From positions 10,848,659-10,912,658 of the forward strand of contig NC_090744.1 of NCBI RefSeq assembly GCF_036898095.1: a stretch of 64,000 nt of DNA, written 5' to 3'. A program made the position numbers and the translations under genes. Shown in pieces: positions 1-11,808 of this stretch. The DNA is from Palaemon carinicauda. Its lineage: Eukaryota; Arthropoda; Malacostraca; Decapoda; Palaemonidae. Under the pieces are notes generated by a model, which saw only the letters and a list, made by a program, of their open reading frames with translations, was not told where the DNA came from and ran no database searches. Numbering within the stretch: the stretch's first letter is position 1; each line of letters starts with the position of its first letter.

Positions 1-384
1 TGACAAAAATGCACAAAGACGAAACAGATAAGCCTTTGGTAAAGGAAAGATATCCTTTTTTACGCCAGCGCACCAATATAATCTATTCAAACTGATATAT
101 TCAGTAATCTCTTTTTATCTCACATCGCTGCATCAATTACTTCCATCCCAGGTTTTGAACCTAATTACGTAAGCAACGATAAACATAATCTTTATACGAT
201 TTCTCAAATCAATTCATCAGTAGTGCAATCACAAACGCAGATGAATCTTAATAAAAAAAAACATTAGGAAATTAAAAACATTAAAAACTGATGGTTTTAT
301 TTACAAAGAATTTGATGAATTGGTTCAATTGTTTTATTTAATTGCACAAAATTGGATTTATATGTGATGATTCAACTTACCCTG

Positions 385-480
385 GCAAGGATTTGAGCCT
401 ATGCCTTACTGGGTCACAAGTAACATATTAAAATGGGGTTGGTTCGAATCCTATTCAAGGTAGGGGAATTCTGAACTTTT
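385..480 (+). repeat. possible tRNA-derived SINE fragment (box B-like motif)
   Basis: The motif GGTTCGAATCC at about 441-451 fits an RNA polymerase III box B. It is followed by a short unique tail that runs into the TA microsatellite. I see no convincing box A, so this may be a truncated SINE or a chance match. The rest of 1-384 is AT-rich with no coding signal. Confidence 0.3.
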
Positions 481-488
481 ATTAACTT

Positions 489-934
<446 letters not shown>

Positions 935-1063
935 AGATAAAATGACATATCTAAGCACACTGCTCTGATTTCTTTTATAAAAATGGTATTGAAATTTATT
1001 TCCCAAACTTCAAATATTTTCTTATATCTACTTAGGATCCATGGCTTGAATAATGCTATATCT

Positions 1064-1064
<1 letters not shown>

Positions 1065-1137
<73 letters not shown>
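1065..1137. repeat. (TAA)n microsatellite
   Basis: An uninterrupted run of about 24 TAA units. The bases between it and the coiled-coil ORF (1138-1684) show no coding or repeat signal that I recognise. Confidence 0.97.
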
Positions 1138-1684
1138 TTTTACCTCCTACATGGAAAATCTAAAATAATTTATTTAATCCCCTGATAAACTTTTGCCATA
1201 TAATATTACTGTCAGTCATCATACATCTGGTTTCACTTTGTCTAGCGGTTTTAACAAGCCATCAAATTAAAGCCCAGTTTTGAACCATAAATCTATCACA
1301 GCTTTTAAAACTAGGCACAGGAGTACTTTAACAAAATCAACTGTCTTTGTCACTGAAGTGGTGCTTAATATAGGCTTCTTCTTTTACTATTCTTAAGTAA
1401 GCCAGTGACAGTGACAAGTTATCTGTGTAGAATTCAAGGAAGTGTTTACAATCTCTCCATCTAGAGAAGCCTCTTGAGTTTGGACTTCTAATTCGTTGGA
1501 TTAAGGAAGCAAGTTAGCAATATAATCCTTCAGGTGATAATATTTTACAAGATTATTACCGTGAATGCAGTCCGAAGTTTGGAAACATTACGTGTTCTTA
1601 ATTCATCAAGCTACGAATGAAAATAGTTAAGGAGAGATTTTTCATCGACAGAAGAGATATTTTTATCCAAATAACAGTACAGCA

Positions 1685-2413
1685 ATGTTTAGGAAACTTT
1701 TGTCTGTGTTTCAACAAACAATAAGTAATAAGGCTAGTGTGGAGAAAGTGGACACCCATAATACAAAGCAGGTAAATAATAGAAATGACACCAGATATCA
1801 TCTTCATAATCAAACCCAGGATCTGAAAACTTTAGAAGCGAAGAAAGAGGAACTGGCGAATGTGAAAAAAGTGGAAGAAAATTTCTGTGAAATAGAGAAC
1901 CAGCTTGAAATGGTCAGAGAAGGAGAAGATGCGCTTTTCCAGGCCTTAGTCAAGCGAGCGAAGCTTTTGGAAGGGAAAGTCAAAGAAATGGAGGAGAACT
2001 GCGACACGATGAAAAACTATCTTCACTGGCAGAAAATCGAGATTAGTCAGGTGGATCTCGTACTCGAAAGAATGAATGAAAAGTTTAAAAGTGTTAGTAA
2101 GACCAATGCAGAGTTGTGCTCTAAGATAAAAGACCTGGAAGAAGAGAAGGTGATGTTAGAGGAACAGCTTCACTGGCAGAATGTAGAAGTGGAGGAAATG
2201 GATCATCTACTACAGGACCAGATTGATATGCTAATTGCTTCTACTAAGGAGAACGACCAACTACGACAGACAATCAAAGACTTGGATAGAGAAAATACGA
2301 GTTTAGAGAGTGAAGTTCGCTTCCAAAATTTGGAAATTGATGAGATGGATCAACTCCTGGAAAAACAACATGGAATATTGAATGGTTCACCAATGAAAGC
2401 TGGTGATGTCTGA
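1685..2413 (+). CDS. coiled-coil protein with exact 49-residue repeats, unknown function
   Basis: A 242-residue open frame starting at ATG 1685; an in-frame TAA at 1628-1630 lies upstream, so this is the first possible start. From about residue 45 the protein is rich in Glu, Lys, Leu and Gln, with heptad-like spacing, and should form a long coiled coil. No signal peptide or membrane segment is visible. Residues 113-161 and 162-210 are a direct repeat of exactly 49 residues (seven heptads), beginning LHWQ in both, and a third start, VRFQ, follows at 211 and runs to residue 230. The gene has no visible intron. An AATAAA lies at 3035-3040. It is unlike any transposon protein here. It could be a host gene, a single exon or a retrocopy. 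I do not recognise the family; function unknown. Confidence 0.6.
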   Translation: MFRKLLSVFQQTISNKASVEKVDTHNTKQVNNRNDTRYHLHNQTQDLKTLEAKKEELANVKKVEENFCEIENQLEMVREGEDALFQALVKRAKLLEGKVKEMEENCDTMKNYLHWQKIEISQVDLVLERMNEKFKSVSKTNAELCSKIKDLEEEKVMLEEQLHWQNVEVEEMDHLLQDQIDMLIASTKENDQLRQTIKDLDRENTSLESEVRFQNLEIDEMDQLLEKQHGILNGSPMKAGDV

Positions 2414-2489
2414 GGAAGGCTGAGAAAGTAAGAATATATATGAACAGTGTACCATTAACCATTAGCTGCTTCTCATAAAGGCAACGACT

Positions 2490-2705
2490 GGGACAAAGAT
2501 TATGACATTAGTAAGAAGAAATGCCATTTCAGATCATAATTAAAATTATTTTTAAAAGACCTTCAATTTAAGTGAGTTAAAAAGTTTTCACAATATAGGG
2601 ACAAAAATCATGACATCGGTTAGAAGAAATCTAATTTCAGATCATCATTGAAATCCTTTTCATAACCACTCCAATTCAAGTGAGTTAAAATGTTTTCACG
2701 ATATA
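2490..2705 (+). repeat. diverged tandem duplication, 2 x 108 bp
   Basis: 2490-2597 and 2598-2705 are two adjoining copies of the same 108-bp sequence. Each opens with GGGACAAA and closes with a TTTTCAC-AATATA-like end, with scattered substitutions but no net length change. It lies just after the coiled-coil ORF and may be in its 3' untranslated region. Confidence 0.85.
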
Positions 2706-3570
<865 letters not shown>

Positions 3571-3571
3571 C

Positions 3572-3985
3572 TTATGTTAGCTTGTTCAACATAAGTTTAA
3601 GTTCTACTGATTCAACTACCCGATTAGGAAGGTCATTCGACAACTTGGTCAGAGCTGGATTAAAGCTTCTAGAATACTGTGTAGTATTGAGCCTCGTGAT
3701 GGAGAAGGCCTGATTCTTATAATTAACTTCATACCTAGTATTACGAACAGGATGGTACTGTCCAGGGAGATCTGAATGTAAAGGATGGTCAGAATTATGA
3801 TAAATCTTATGCAACATGCATAACGAACTAAATGAATGACAGTACCAGAGATTGATATCTAGATCAGGAATAAGAAAGTAAGTTCCTGTCCAACAAATTA
3901 AGATGAGCATCAGAAGCTGAAGACCAAAGAGGATAACAGTACTTGAAACAAGGGAATTTGGAATTGAAACAAAGGGTTTCCTGGT
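3572..3985 (-). pseudogene. LINE (non-LTR retrotransposon) ORF2 C-terminal fragment
   Basis: The minus-strand frame ends with the layout typical of the tail of non-LTR retrotransposon ORF2 proteins. A MLHKIYHN block is followed by a TR..Y block and then RSFNPALTKLSNDLP, where the family normally has LWNxLP, followed by a short Phe/Leu tail. A neighbouring frame near 3860-3920 reads ASDAHLNLLDR, so at least one frameshift separates the pieces. A CA microsatellite interrupts further upstream. The reverse-transcriptase core is absent. This is a dead, 5'-truncated copy. Confidence 0.65.
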
Positions 3986-3991
3986 GGTTGC

Positions 3992-3997
3992 CACACA

Positions 3998-4059
<62 letters not shown>
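3992..4059. repeat. (CA)n microsatellite
   Basis: About 34 CA units with one AT interruption near 4003. It lies inside the broken minus-strand LINE frame, where it is read as Cys-Val repeats. Confidence 0.97.
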
Positions 4060-4065
<6 letters not shown>

Positions 4066-4174
4066 TTTCTGGATCAGAAGTCTGAAACTGGTGCACATTC
4101 TTTTTCCAAATTTCCTCTTTATTTGAAGAATAAAAAATAGCTTTTACAATGGCTCGTATGTAGACTAAAAACAT

Positions 4175-5015
4175 ATGACAAAAGTACGATAAAACTTACA
4201 AAACAACTGAAGTAGTACTCGAAGCTAAAACAGCAAATTAAAAATATAAAAGCCAGTTTCGTAACGAGATAACAGTCTTCATGTTTAAATATATATTTTC
4301 CGGTTAATAAGATAGTTACTAAAAGACCAAAGTAGTAGTCAAAGTTATATAAATAGACATTGATTAAAGAATTGTGTCCAATACATATAACTTAGTTTAC
4401 CTTGAATCGTTTTCCTAAAATGAAATCATTATCCGTTTTCTTTATTATAATAGTGGTAACTAATTTAAACATGACCCTGGAGACCACATTCCTGAAGTAC
4501 TTGGAGTAATATTGTTATCATTATTGTTATTATTATCATCATCTTATTGAATATTTACATGGCTGTAATATATTACTTCCTTAGTATCTATTTTCAGTAT
4601 ATTCCGCTTATCTCATCAATTCTAAATCATAGGTTCAGTTTTTATTTTTTATTTTATTTTTTCAACTCATTGTAGTTTATACATTTTATCTGTTGTGAGT
4701 TATATTCCTCTGTGGCCTGATTTCCTGAACATTTCCCGCATAGTTTATCAATAGTCTTGAGCTTCTAATCTTTTTTTTTTTTGGGGGGGGGGGTATTCAA
4801 AATGGCCCTGCCTTTGACAGTGGTAGCAGGTGATCATATGGTACCCATCACGTATGTTATAAGTACCTCATCACAACATAACTTTGCACCATTATCACGA
4901 ATAGACTTCCGAGCTTCAAGATTATATGTAAATAAGTATAGTCCCATCTTACTTGTTTTACTTGTTTTGGGTTTAAATCCAACCCTCCACTGAAGTCAAG
5001 TGAACTACTTCTCGG
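4175..5015. other. AT-rich DNA, no gene recognised
   Basis: Contains short ATT/ATC-rich patches near 4510-4540 and a T-run followed by a G-run at about 4771-4792. I see no protein similarity or long repeat. Confidence 0.5.
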
Positions 5016-5019
5016 GCGG

Positions 5020-5647
5020 GTCTATATCAATCATCTAACGAAACGTTTTCATTATAACTTATACAATTCTTTGATTGTATCATCTTCAAAATCATATGAT
5101 CTTGTGAAAAGTAATGTCTTTAGTTTCTTCTTAAATTCAATTGCTTTAGGTCCTTCATTTCAGTTGGCAGTTTATTATAATGTCTAGGTGCACAGTAGCT
5201 GAAAGCCCTTTAACCAAATTTACTATTTGTTCTTGGTTCAGATAGTCTGTTTTTCACTCATGTGTCTTATGGTAACATTTGTTTCTAGTTCTAGTTTGTT
5301 CAGGCATTCTTTTAGATATTTTGGTTCAGTATCTTAAACGTTAGTAAGAGTAGCTTGTATTCAATTATCGCCTTTACCGGCAGCCAGTGTAATGTAATTA
5401 GTGCAGGGGTAACTCTTTCCCTATTGTGTAGTCCTTTTATTAATCTAGCGGTTCTGTTTTGTACTCTCTGAATTTTCTTCAGCTGATAATTTGGTAAGCC
5501 ATAGAACAGTGAGTTGCAGTAATCAATTCTTGAAAATATGTGGTGATTAATGAGTATAGCCATAGATTTTTCATTAAAGTGTTTACTAATAAATGCTATG
5601 TTTCTGATATGATAGTTACAATATCTTCCCATATTATTTGTGTTCAT
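5020..5647 (-). pseudogene. LINE ORF2 C-terminus and 3' end (CR1/Jockey-like)
   Basis: The minus-strand frame 5647-5312 contains the classic end of a LINE reverse transcriptase: SRIDYCNSLFYGLPNYQL, then IQRVQNRTARLI, then VTPALITLHWLPV and YKLLLLTFKILN. Beyond the stop, broken frames carry the next expected blocks, RAFSYCAPRHYNKLPTE and a Phe-Lys-Lys-Leu-Lys-Thr-Leu-Leu-Phe-like end, down to about 5020. The catalytic palm and the 5' two thirds are missing. These retroelements reverse-transcribe their own RNA at a nicked target and are often truncated at the 5' end. The clade assignment rests on motif style only. Confidence 0.8.
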
Positions 5648-5849
5648 TCATTATCAGTCTATCATCCATGATTAGCACTTTTATTGAATACCAGACTTAT
5701 CTTATCTTTTGCATTTTCAATCTGGTTCAGGCAACTTTTCCTTTGAATCAAAATCATTACTGCTAATCTTCATCATTGCATATCATTATTCTAGGTTTAA
5801 ATTTCCCAATTTTCCACGTTTCTATGTCAGTAACCACGGTTTGAATCTT

Positions 5850-5850
<1 letters not shown>

Positions 5851-5880
<30 letters not shown>
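5851..5880. repeat. homopolymer T tract (30 bp)
   Basis: Thirty consecutive T directly before a LINE 3' remnant. The Phe-run frame across it is an artefact. Confidence 0.9.
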
Positions 5881-5882
<2 letters not shown>

Positions 5883-6050
5883 GAGTGTTTTGATAGTGAT
5901 TATTTAACAGTGAGCCAACAATAAGCATTATGAATTTTAAATGCACCCAAATGAATATCTTAAAACAACAGTGGAGGTCCTGTAGAGAGTAAGCTTCCCC
6001 TACTGTACAGGACCAATTATAAGCAGCCTTAAAGTTAAAAAGTAAAGTTC
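5881..6050 (+). pseudogene. LINE 3' end and 3' UTR, same family as 59.9-60.65 kb
   Basis: The short frame CFDSDYLTVSQQ matches the closing residues SFDSDDATVNEQ of the LINE tail at about 60.5 kb. Both are followed by a shared non-coding block around GTGGAGGTCCTGTAGAGAG (5970-5988) and an AAGTTAAAAAGTAAAG-like tail. This is the extreme 3' end of a LINE; everything upstream is lost. Confidence 0.65.
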
Positions 6051-7142
6051 ATCTCATCGTTTCATCAGCAAAGCTTGTAAGAACAATTCCTATCTGAAAT
6101 TGGCTGCGTATAAATAATTGGTATATCCTTAAAAGTTCATATTCATTCTCATTTTCCCTGTCAGTGATTGTAGTTGATGCTTTAGTTTATTTAATTGCAA
6201 GTAGGATTTTCCTTAACTTTATCAGTGTATGTCATTCTCTATTTGGGTGGGGGTGCTGTCATCAGTATTTGAAGGGTTAAGTAATAATCATTGATTCCAT
6301 GTTCTGATGTTCTGTAAGATCATTTGTTTTCGGGTTAGTATTTCGTGTGATAAAAAGTACCAATAGCTGTAATGTTTTAAAAAATAAACTGCTATGAATA
6401 TATACGAGATTACCACATTGTTCATGATTCTAGTGTCTAAATAAGCCCACTGTTCTTGTTAATCCTAGAACAAACTTCTTTTATTTTTCATGGAAGAGCC
6501 CGTGTTTTGCATGCATGAAGCTAGACCCTGATAGAGCATTCTTAAGAACCGGTTTTAATTAATGTAACAGGCTGTTAGTATAAATTTATATTACGTTCCA
6601 ATGTTCTATTTGTTATTTTTAAATAATGAAATGCATATCTAATGGAAATACGTAGCCATATCTAGACTGTTATTGTATCCACATTCTAGAGATTGAGAAA
6701 TATGGTACAAAATGAAATTAGAGCAAGAGAGAGTGAAAACTTGTAGTGTCGCTTATATATCTCAGTAATATAATAGCATAGATTTACTAAAATATTCTAA
6801 TACAGTCAATATAACAAAATAGCTATATATATACTTTTAAAATATATTATTCTATGATATTAATGTTAATATAGGTATAGTGATATACTGTACATTGTAA
6901 TACAACATACATAGTTGTGGGCTCGTTCATTGCCAGTGAATGTATCAACTTTCATAATTCTACATTATATTTCAACATAGAAAATTATATAATGAACTTT
7001 AATAGAAGAAATAATATATATAATATTGTATAGGGTACAAAAACTTTCTTAAAGTAATAATAAGTATTTAAAAAAACAAAATTAAATGTAAAAACAAAAT
7101 ACATTTTGCTTTTCTTTCCGGTGCTCAGATCCTAGATTACCT
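6051..7142. other. AT-rich DNA, no gene recognised
   Basis: Very AT-rich, with many short TATA-type runs between 6750 and 7070. I find no open frame with protein character and no repeat shared with the rest of the window. Confidence 0.5.
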
Positions 7143-7150
7143 GTGTCGAG

Positions 7151-7355
7151 CAGAGTTGCCAGTTTGGCCTTTTTACCGGCCAAAAAAAACTCAAATTTGA
7201 CCTTTTGTATTTAAATAGGTTGGCCTTTAGTAATATGAAAAAAGCCGAGCCTTCAATACTATATTTTTGACCTTTTTCTATTAATGGTTTGGCCTTTTAA
7301 AGCCTCTGTTGATTAGAAATTGACCTTTTCTCATTTAGAAAACCTGGCAACCCTG
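7151..7355. mobile_element. 205-bp hAT-type MITE with perfect 8-bp target duplication
   Basis: The left end CAGAGTTGCCAGTTT and the reverse complement of the right end, CAGGGTTGCCAGGTTT, form a terminal inverted repeat. The element is flanked by identical 8-bp copies of GTGTCGAG (7143-7150 and 7356-7363), the length that hAT transposases make. The interior is non-coding and is built from repeated TTGGCCTTT/TGACCTTTT words. It depends on an outside transposase. The exact target duplication suggests a fairly recent insertion. Confidence 0.88.
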
Positions 7356-7363
7356 GTGTCGAG

Positions 7364-8092
7364 GGCGTTTGTTGATAAATAATAACAAACCATTCCATTT
7401 GAAATTTAAAACGCATTATTTTACGTAAGTGCTTCTTTAGATTAAAATTTCATAGGTAAGGTTAATATAAATTATTGTAAAATGTTACGTAGATGATTAA
7501 TGTTCGAAATATATAGCCTATATTTACCGATTATAGACATGAAATCATTAGTATTGAGGTGAGTCTTAGTCGCCAAGATCTTTTCGCGCTTGCAAGGTAT
7601 ACCATAAGCGTATATGGCCCCAAAAAGATGTTGAATATTAACGTAATTTGCAGTGAATATAACATTTTAGGCTTAATTTACAGTGAGTCTTGAATATTTA
7701 ATCTTGTAGATGGTATTAAGCCCCTCGGAAGTAGTTCACTCTACACTCTGACTCCCAAGAGCTCTATATGATTGGGGCATTAAGTTTAAAATGGTAAATT
7801 TTTACTGTATTACAGGGTATTATACAACCAAGAAGGTAATGTATAGAGAAGAAAAGGATTGTTTTACCAGTATATACTGTTTCCCCGAGTTCCCACTGGG
7901 GTCCCCCCATTATCAGTGGATATAGATATACATGTATATTTCTGAAATTATTCATTCCCGACAGGAACTAGTGTCATTTTCGAAGAGAACAGACCGTTTT
8001 TTACAGAATAGAGTAGTTTTTTCCCTATGTTACATTACCATGTAATAAACTATAATAAAACCAAGATTTCTCGATGATCGGAGCATTAAGTT
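7364..8092. other. unassigned sequence with a small repeated phrase
   Basis: The phrase GCATTAAGTTTAAAATG occurs at about 7777 and again at about 8083, at the start of a LINE. No coding signal is visible otherwise. Confidence 0.4.
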
Positions 8093-8724
8093 TAAAATGT
8101 TTGCTGATGACACGCAATTTGATCTCAAAATCCATCAAAGACTATATGAACTATTAACAGTTAAAGCTAAATGTTGATGAAACCCAGTTTGTGCTGATTG
8201 GAAGAAGACATGACCTGAGAAATGCAAATTTAATGGTGTTCCTGTGAGACTTATTGATAACGTCAAAGATTTGTGTGTCCATCTTGATAATAGCTTTTCA
8301 TTGGCTCCACAAATTAATAATGCGGTTAAAACATCGGCCTAACACTTAAGAAACATTGCTCTCATTAGAAAACATGTGGATGGAGATTCTTCGGAGCCTT
8401 TGTATATCAGCGGCCAGTTTCTCTGTCAGGATGCCAGAAATCATCAAATCAATCAATCAATCCAGAGAGCATTGAATATGGACACCAACTAACCTAAACT
8501 TCCCCCCTAACCTAACCTACAAGCCGTGTCTTTACCTACTTACCTAACAGGGTTGGGGGTGCCTAACGTCCCTTTGCGACCCCTTTACACTGCCGTATTC
8601 TTAGTCAGCCGTCATCATACATACAGGTGGCCGCTATCATACATACGCCTCGATTCTACTCAGAAGTTAGTTCATAACTGCGTCATTAATAGATTGTACT
8701 ATTGTAGCCTACCAAATTACCAGC
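8093..8724 (+). pseudogene. LINE reverse transcriptase, 5' part of a split copy
   Basis: Broken plus-strand frames carry the FADDTQF motif (the catalytic xxDD box) near 8100. They continue with FVLIG-like, NGVPVRLIDNVKDL, LDNSFSLAPQINNAVKT and HLRNIALIRKH blocks, and end at a degraded DYCNSLLYGLPNYQL block next to 8724. Stops and frameshifts are frequent, and about 200 bases between 8400 and 8640 look foreign or scrambled. The copy continues after the MITE at 9041. Confidence 0.72.
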
Positions 8725-9040
8725 TTAACCCTTTAACCCCCAAAGGACATACTGGTACGTTTTACAAGACTCATCCCTTGACCCCCATGGACGTACCAGT
8801 ACGTCCTTGCAAAAAACTGCTTTATACATTTTTTTTGCATATTTTTGATAACTTTATGAGAAACTTCAGTCATTTTCCAAAAGAATGAGACCAACCTGAC
8901 CTCTCTATGACAAAAATTAAGGCTGTTAGAGTAATTTAAAAATATATATATATTGCAGAATGTGCTTGAGAAAAAAAAAAAAAACGCCTTGGGGGTTAAG
9001 GGTTGGAAAGTTACAAATAGCTTGGGGGTAAAAGGGTTAA
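8725..9040. mobile_element. TTAA-flanked MITE (piggyBac-like), copy A, inside a LINE
   Basis: A 308-bp element (8729-9036) flanked by TTAA on both sides. The ends CCCTTTAACCCCCAAAG and CTTGGGGGTAAAAGGG are imperfect inverted repeats. The interior has near-palindromes such as GACGTACCAGTACGTC. It has no coding capacity. A TTAA duplication is the signature of piggyBac-type transposases. The same family recurs at 21095 and 62694. The LINE frame resumes on the far side at 9041. Confidence 0.85.
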
Positions 9041-9530
9041 CAAACTGCAAGAAAATTTTCAATAGATCAGCAAGATTAATCACGAGTGTCGCTCGTCGTG
9101 AACGAATTACCCCTGTCCTCATAAATCTACACTAGTTACCTACCAATGCTAGAATAGTTTTTAAAATCTGTGTCGTAACATTCGTAGCCCTACAGACTGG
9201 AAAACCGGCTTACCTAAGAAAGCTGCTTCACCTACAGCAACCTGACCTGGGTATATCAACCAGATCGGAAATGGATGGCTGTAAGTTACAAGAACCACAT
9301 TGTTCGACAAGTCATGGTTCTAGAGCTTTTAGAATAGCTGCTCCAAGACTTTTTAATAAACTTCCATCTGAGCTGAGGTCATGCATCAGTCCAGCTGCCT
9401 TCAGAAAAAGGTTGAAGACTCATCTTTTCCCCTTAGCATATGACTTACAAGATCTCACCATCAGGGATGACTATTCACTCTAGTCGTCTCTATGCCTTGA
9501 TGTTGAAACGACAAGATCAGTAAAGAATGG
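9041..9530 (+). pseudogene. LINE reverse transcriptase, 3' part of the split copy
   Basis: Directly after the MITE the frame reads IFNRSARLITSV, then RRERITPVLINLH with a stop where the LHWLP Trp is expected. A clean stretch at 9271-9483 then reads RAFRIAAPRLFNKLPSELR and FRKRLKTHLFPLAYDL, the usual closing blocks of ORF2 in this LINE group. It belongs with 8093-8724. Confidence 0.78.
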
Positions 9531-9701
9531 TCTGTTGGAGCACCTCATTATGGGTAGAATACGGACCTAAAACTTCGCAACAAGTAATGTTATTTTGAGA
9601 ATATATAGATAATTAGCTCTCCTATATATCTGGTTGCCAATAGGTTTATGCACTAAATGGACAATCACGTAAAACTAAGGTAGAGCAATTACAGTATTGT
9701 T

Positions 9702-9940
9702 TGCATAGAACTGCCTGTGGGTTCCACCTTTTTTATTTACTCATGTACCATTTTTATATTTACCCAAGTACCACTTACATTTACCCATGCACCACTCTTA
9801 TATTTACTCATGCACCACTTAACATTGCTAGCATAGAACTGGCTGCGGGTTCCACCTTTTATATTTACTGATGCACCATTTTTAATATTTATCCATGCAC
9901 CACTTACTTTTATATTTACCCATACACCACTTGACCTAAT
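9702..9940 (+). repeat. tandem duplication, about 2 x 128 bp, with internal short repeats
   Basis: GCATAGAACTG..GGGTTCCACC occurs at 9703 and 9831, followed in both by several variants of a TATTTACCCATGCACCACTT word spaced about 25-40 bp apart. It is a minisatellite-like patch with no coding potential. Confidence 0.7.
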
Positions 9941-10438
9941 CTGGAAAGGTAGCCTTACCCTTGGCTCAATTCGGGCACTTCGTTCCTACTCCTCACATTT
10001 TGAAGTGTCTCAGAACAGTGCTCAATTAAAGTGAGAACAAATACGTTAAAATTAAACCGATTTTAGGACAGTCACTTTAAAATCTTGCTTTTTTGGTGGT
10101 TTTTTCGATAGTGACATATGTAAATGGTGAATATGGTAGTAGTATTATATAGTAGTAGCAGTGGTGTACCAAAAGTCAATCCCTGAGAATGGTTTTCGGT
10201 ACGAGGTACAGGAGCTCGATCTCCTGTTACAAGTGATTGGTTATGCATGAGACTAAGCTCAAACGCTGCTGGTCAGGACAAGGGCAGCCACCCCCATCCC
10301 TTTCCTGGCCCTTGACATTACCGAGATGTTTTGGTGACGCCATGGTCTTTGACCTAGATCTTCCTAAACTCAGAAACCAAAAGGTGACTTAAGTTTTCCC
10401 TGGCAACAAGATCTTCCAACTTGAACTCACTTTAAGGG
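9941..10438. other. unassigned sequence
   Basis: No long open frame and no repeat boundary recognised. From about 10160 the base composition becomes more GC-rich, resembling the retroelement DNA that follows. Confidence 0.4.
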
Positions 10439-11070
10439 TTGGAACAGGTGATTTCTGAATTGAATCTTAGGACTTATTCAAGCACTGAGAGGCTACGTAT
10501 GCTCACTCAGTTGTCAGCTAGGATTCTCTTCAACCGAGGACAGGTATTCGATTGTCCCATTCCGTTTGCCAACCGTCTAGCGAGTTTCCTAGAGGAAGTA
10601 GATTCTTCCATGAAACTTTGAAATTATATCATCCTTGAAGACCGATTCATAAGAGTTTCTGAACTGTGACTCCTACTATTAATCTCCCAGTGGGAAAAAC
10701 AATGCAGTACTGAGAACCTTCCCCTAGGGTACGAGATACTATACTATTATGCTCTCGCTTCGTTCGGCGGATAATACAGTAGGATACGTACCGGAAATTG
10801 AGCCATTCCCAAGTAGATGGATCGGCACATACTAAAGAGCTCACCTACCCGCTACCTGCTCTCGGTCCTGGCGATAACAAGTACACTACCAGTAAGAATA
10901 AAAGCTGCTACCCTTCTTGCCTTCAACACTGGCAGGATGAAGAAAAAGATTTACAGGACGGGCGCATCCTGCATCTATGGAGGGAGCAGAGGTTACTTCC
11001 AAAAAGCGCACAAAGTCAGAAGTATAGGTTCGACATCTGCCTTCAGGAAGAATCTTTAACTGGCTGAAAA
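10439..11070 (+). pseudogene. possible retroelement gag relic
   Basis: Short plus-strand frames (10439-10621 and 10798-11067) have the composition of the gag-like sequences in the array that follows, including a stretch reading CPIPFANRLASFLEEVDSS. No zinc motif or catalytic motif is present, so the call rests on composition and position only. It could equally be unrelated unique sequence. Confidence 0.22.
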
Positions 11071-11347
11071 CGTCAGACGATCTTCCCCATTCACCATCTT
11101 AAGGAGTATACACACAGGTCCCTGTATACTTTTACCCTGAGTGTAGGTAGCTGCTTAGCAAGTACAGTATGTAGTTAACATAACTACCTCACAAGATAAG
11201 AAGAATCTAGTTTAAGGTAGCTGTCTCACGTAAGCCTAGGAGGAGAGGTATAAATGTCTGGCCCTTTTTCCTCTTTCCATTTCCTTCACTTGGAGTGTAG
11301 TGGTCGTGCTGCTACTTGCCGGATCGGACTTTGATGCAGGTAAAGCT

Positions 11348-11808
11348 GGTATCACACTAGACTTTTTTTCGCCAGCAGCTGCCCAATATGGAAAGCATAA
11401 GATTATGTTGTGAGAGATATTGGCTTCCCGACTGGACGGGAAGCAGCGCGTATAAACCGTGATCATGACGTCAGATATAAAAACAATATGTCGGCTGCAA
11501 ATACGACAAGATCTTGCTTGACAATCTTGGGTCCAACAAGCCTCAAGAGATAATAAAAGTATGCTTTGTTCATCCTGTGGTAAGTTTTAGAATTCTTCAA
11601 TTCACGTAATATACAGATAATACATATTACTGCAACAGTTAGAAAATTTCTTGGTGCCATGATGATATCAGCTGATCGGTTTCGTTTAACTTTTTCCCAT
11701 TTGCTCCTCGAACTGCGATATTGTAGTGTGACGCTACAACACTTTCGCTCGCTTTCATCAGCTGAAGGTTGGCAAAAACCTCGGACCATAAATGACTAGT
11801 GTGATTCC
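11348..11808 (-). mobile_element. short DNA transposon, PIF/Harbinger-like, with 13-bp inverted ends
   Basis: The left end GGTATCACACTAG (11348-11360) and the reverse complement of 11796-11808, GGAATCACACTAG, match at 12 of 13 positions. The minus-strand frame 11789-11463 (108 residues) includes FYYLLRLVGPKIVKQD, which resembles the region just before the catalytic domain of Harbinger-type transposases. The catalytic triad is absent, so this is a non-autonomous, internally deleted copy. I could not fix a clean 3-bp target duplication. Units 2 and 3 of the array keep only the part from 11490 onward. Confidence 0.45.
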
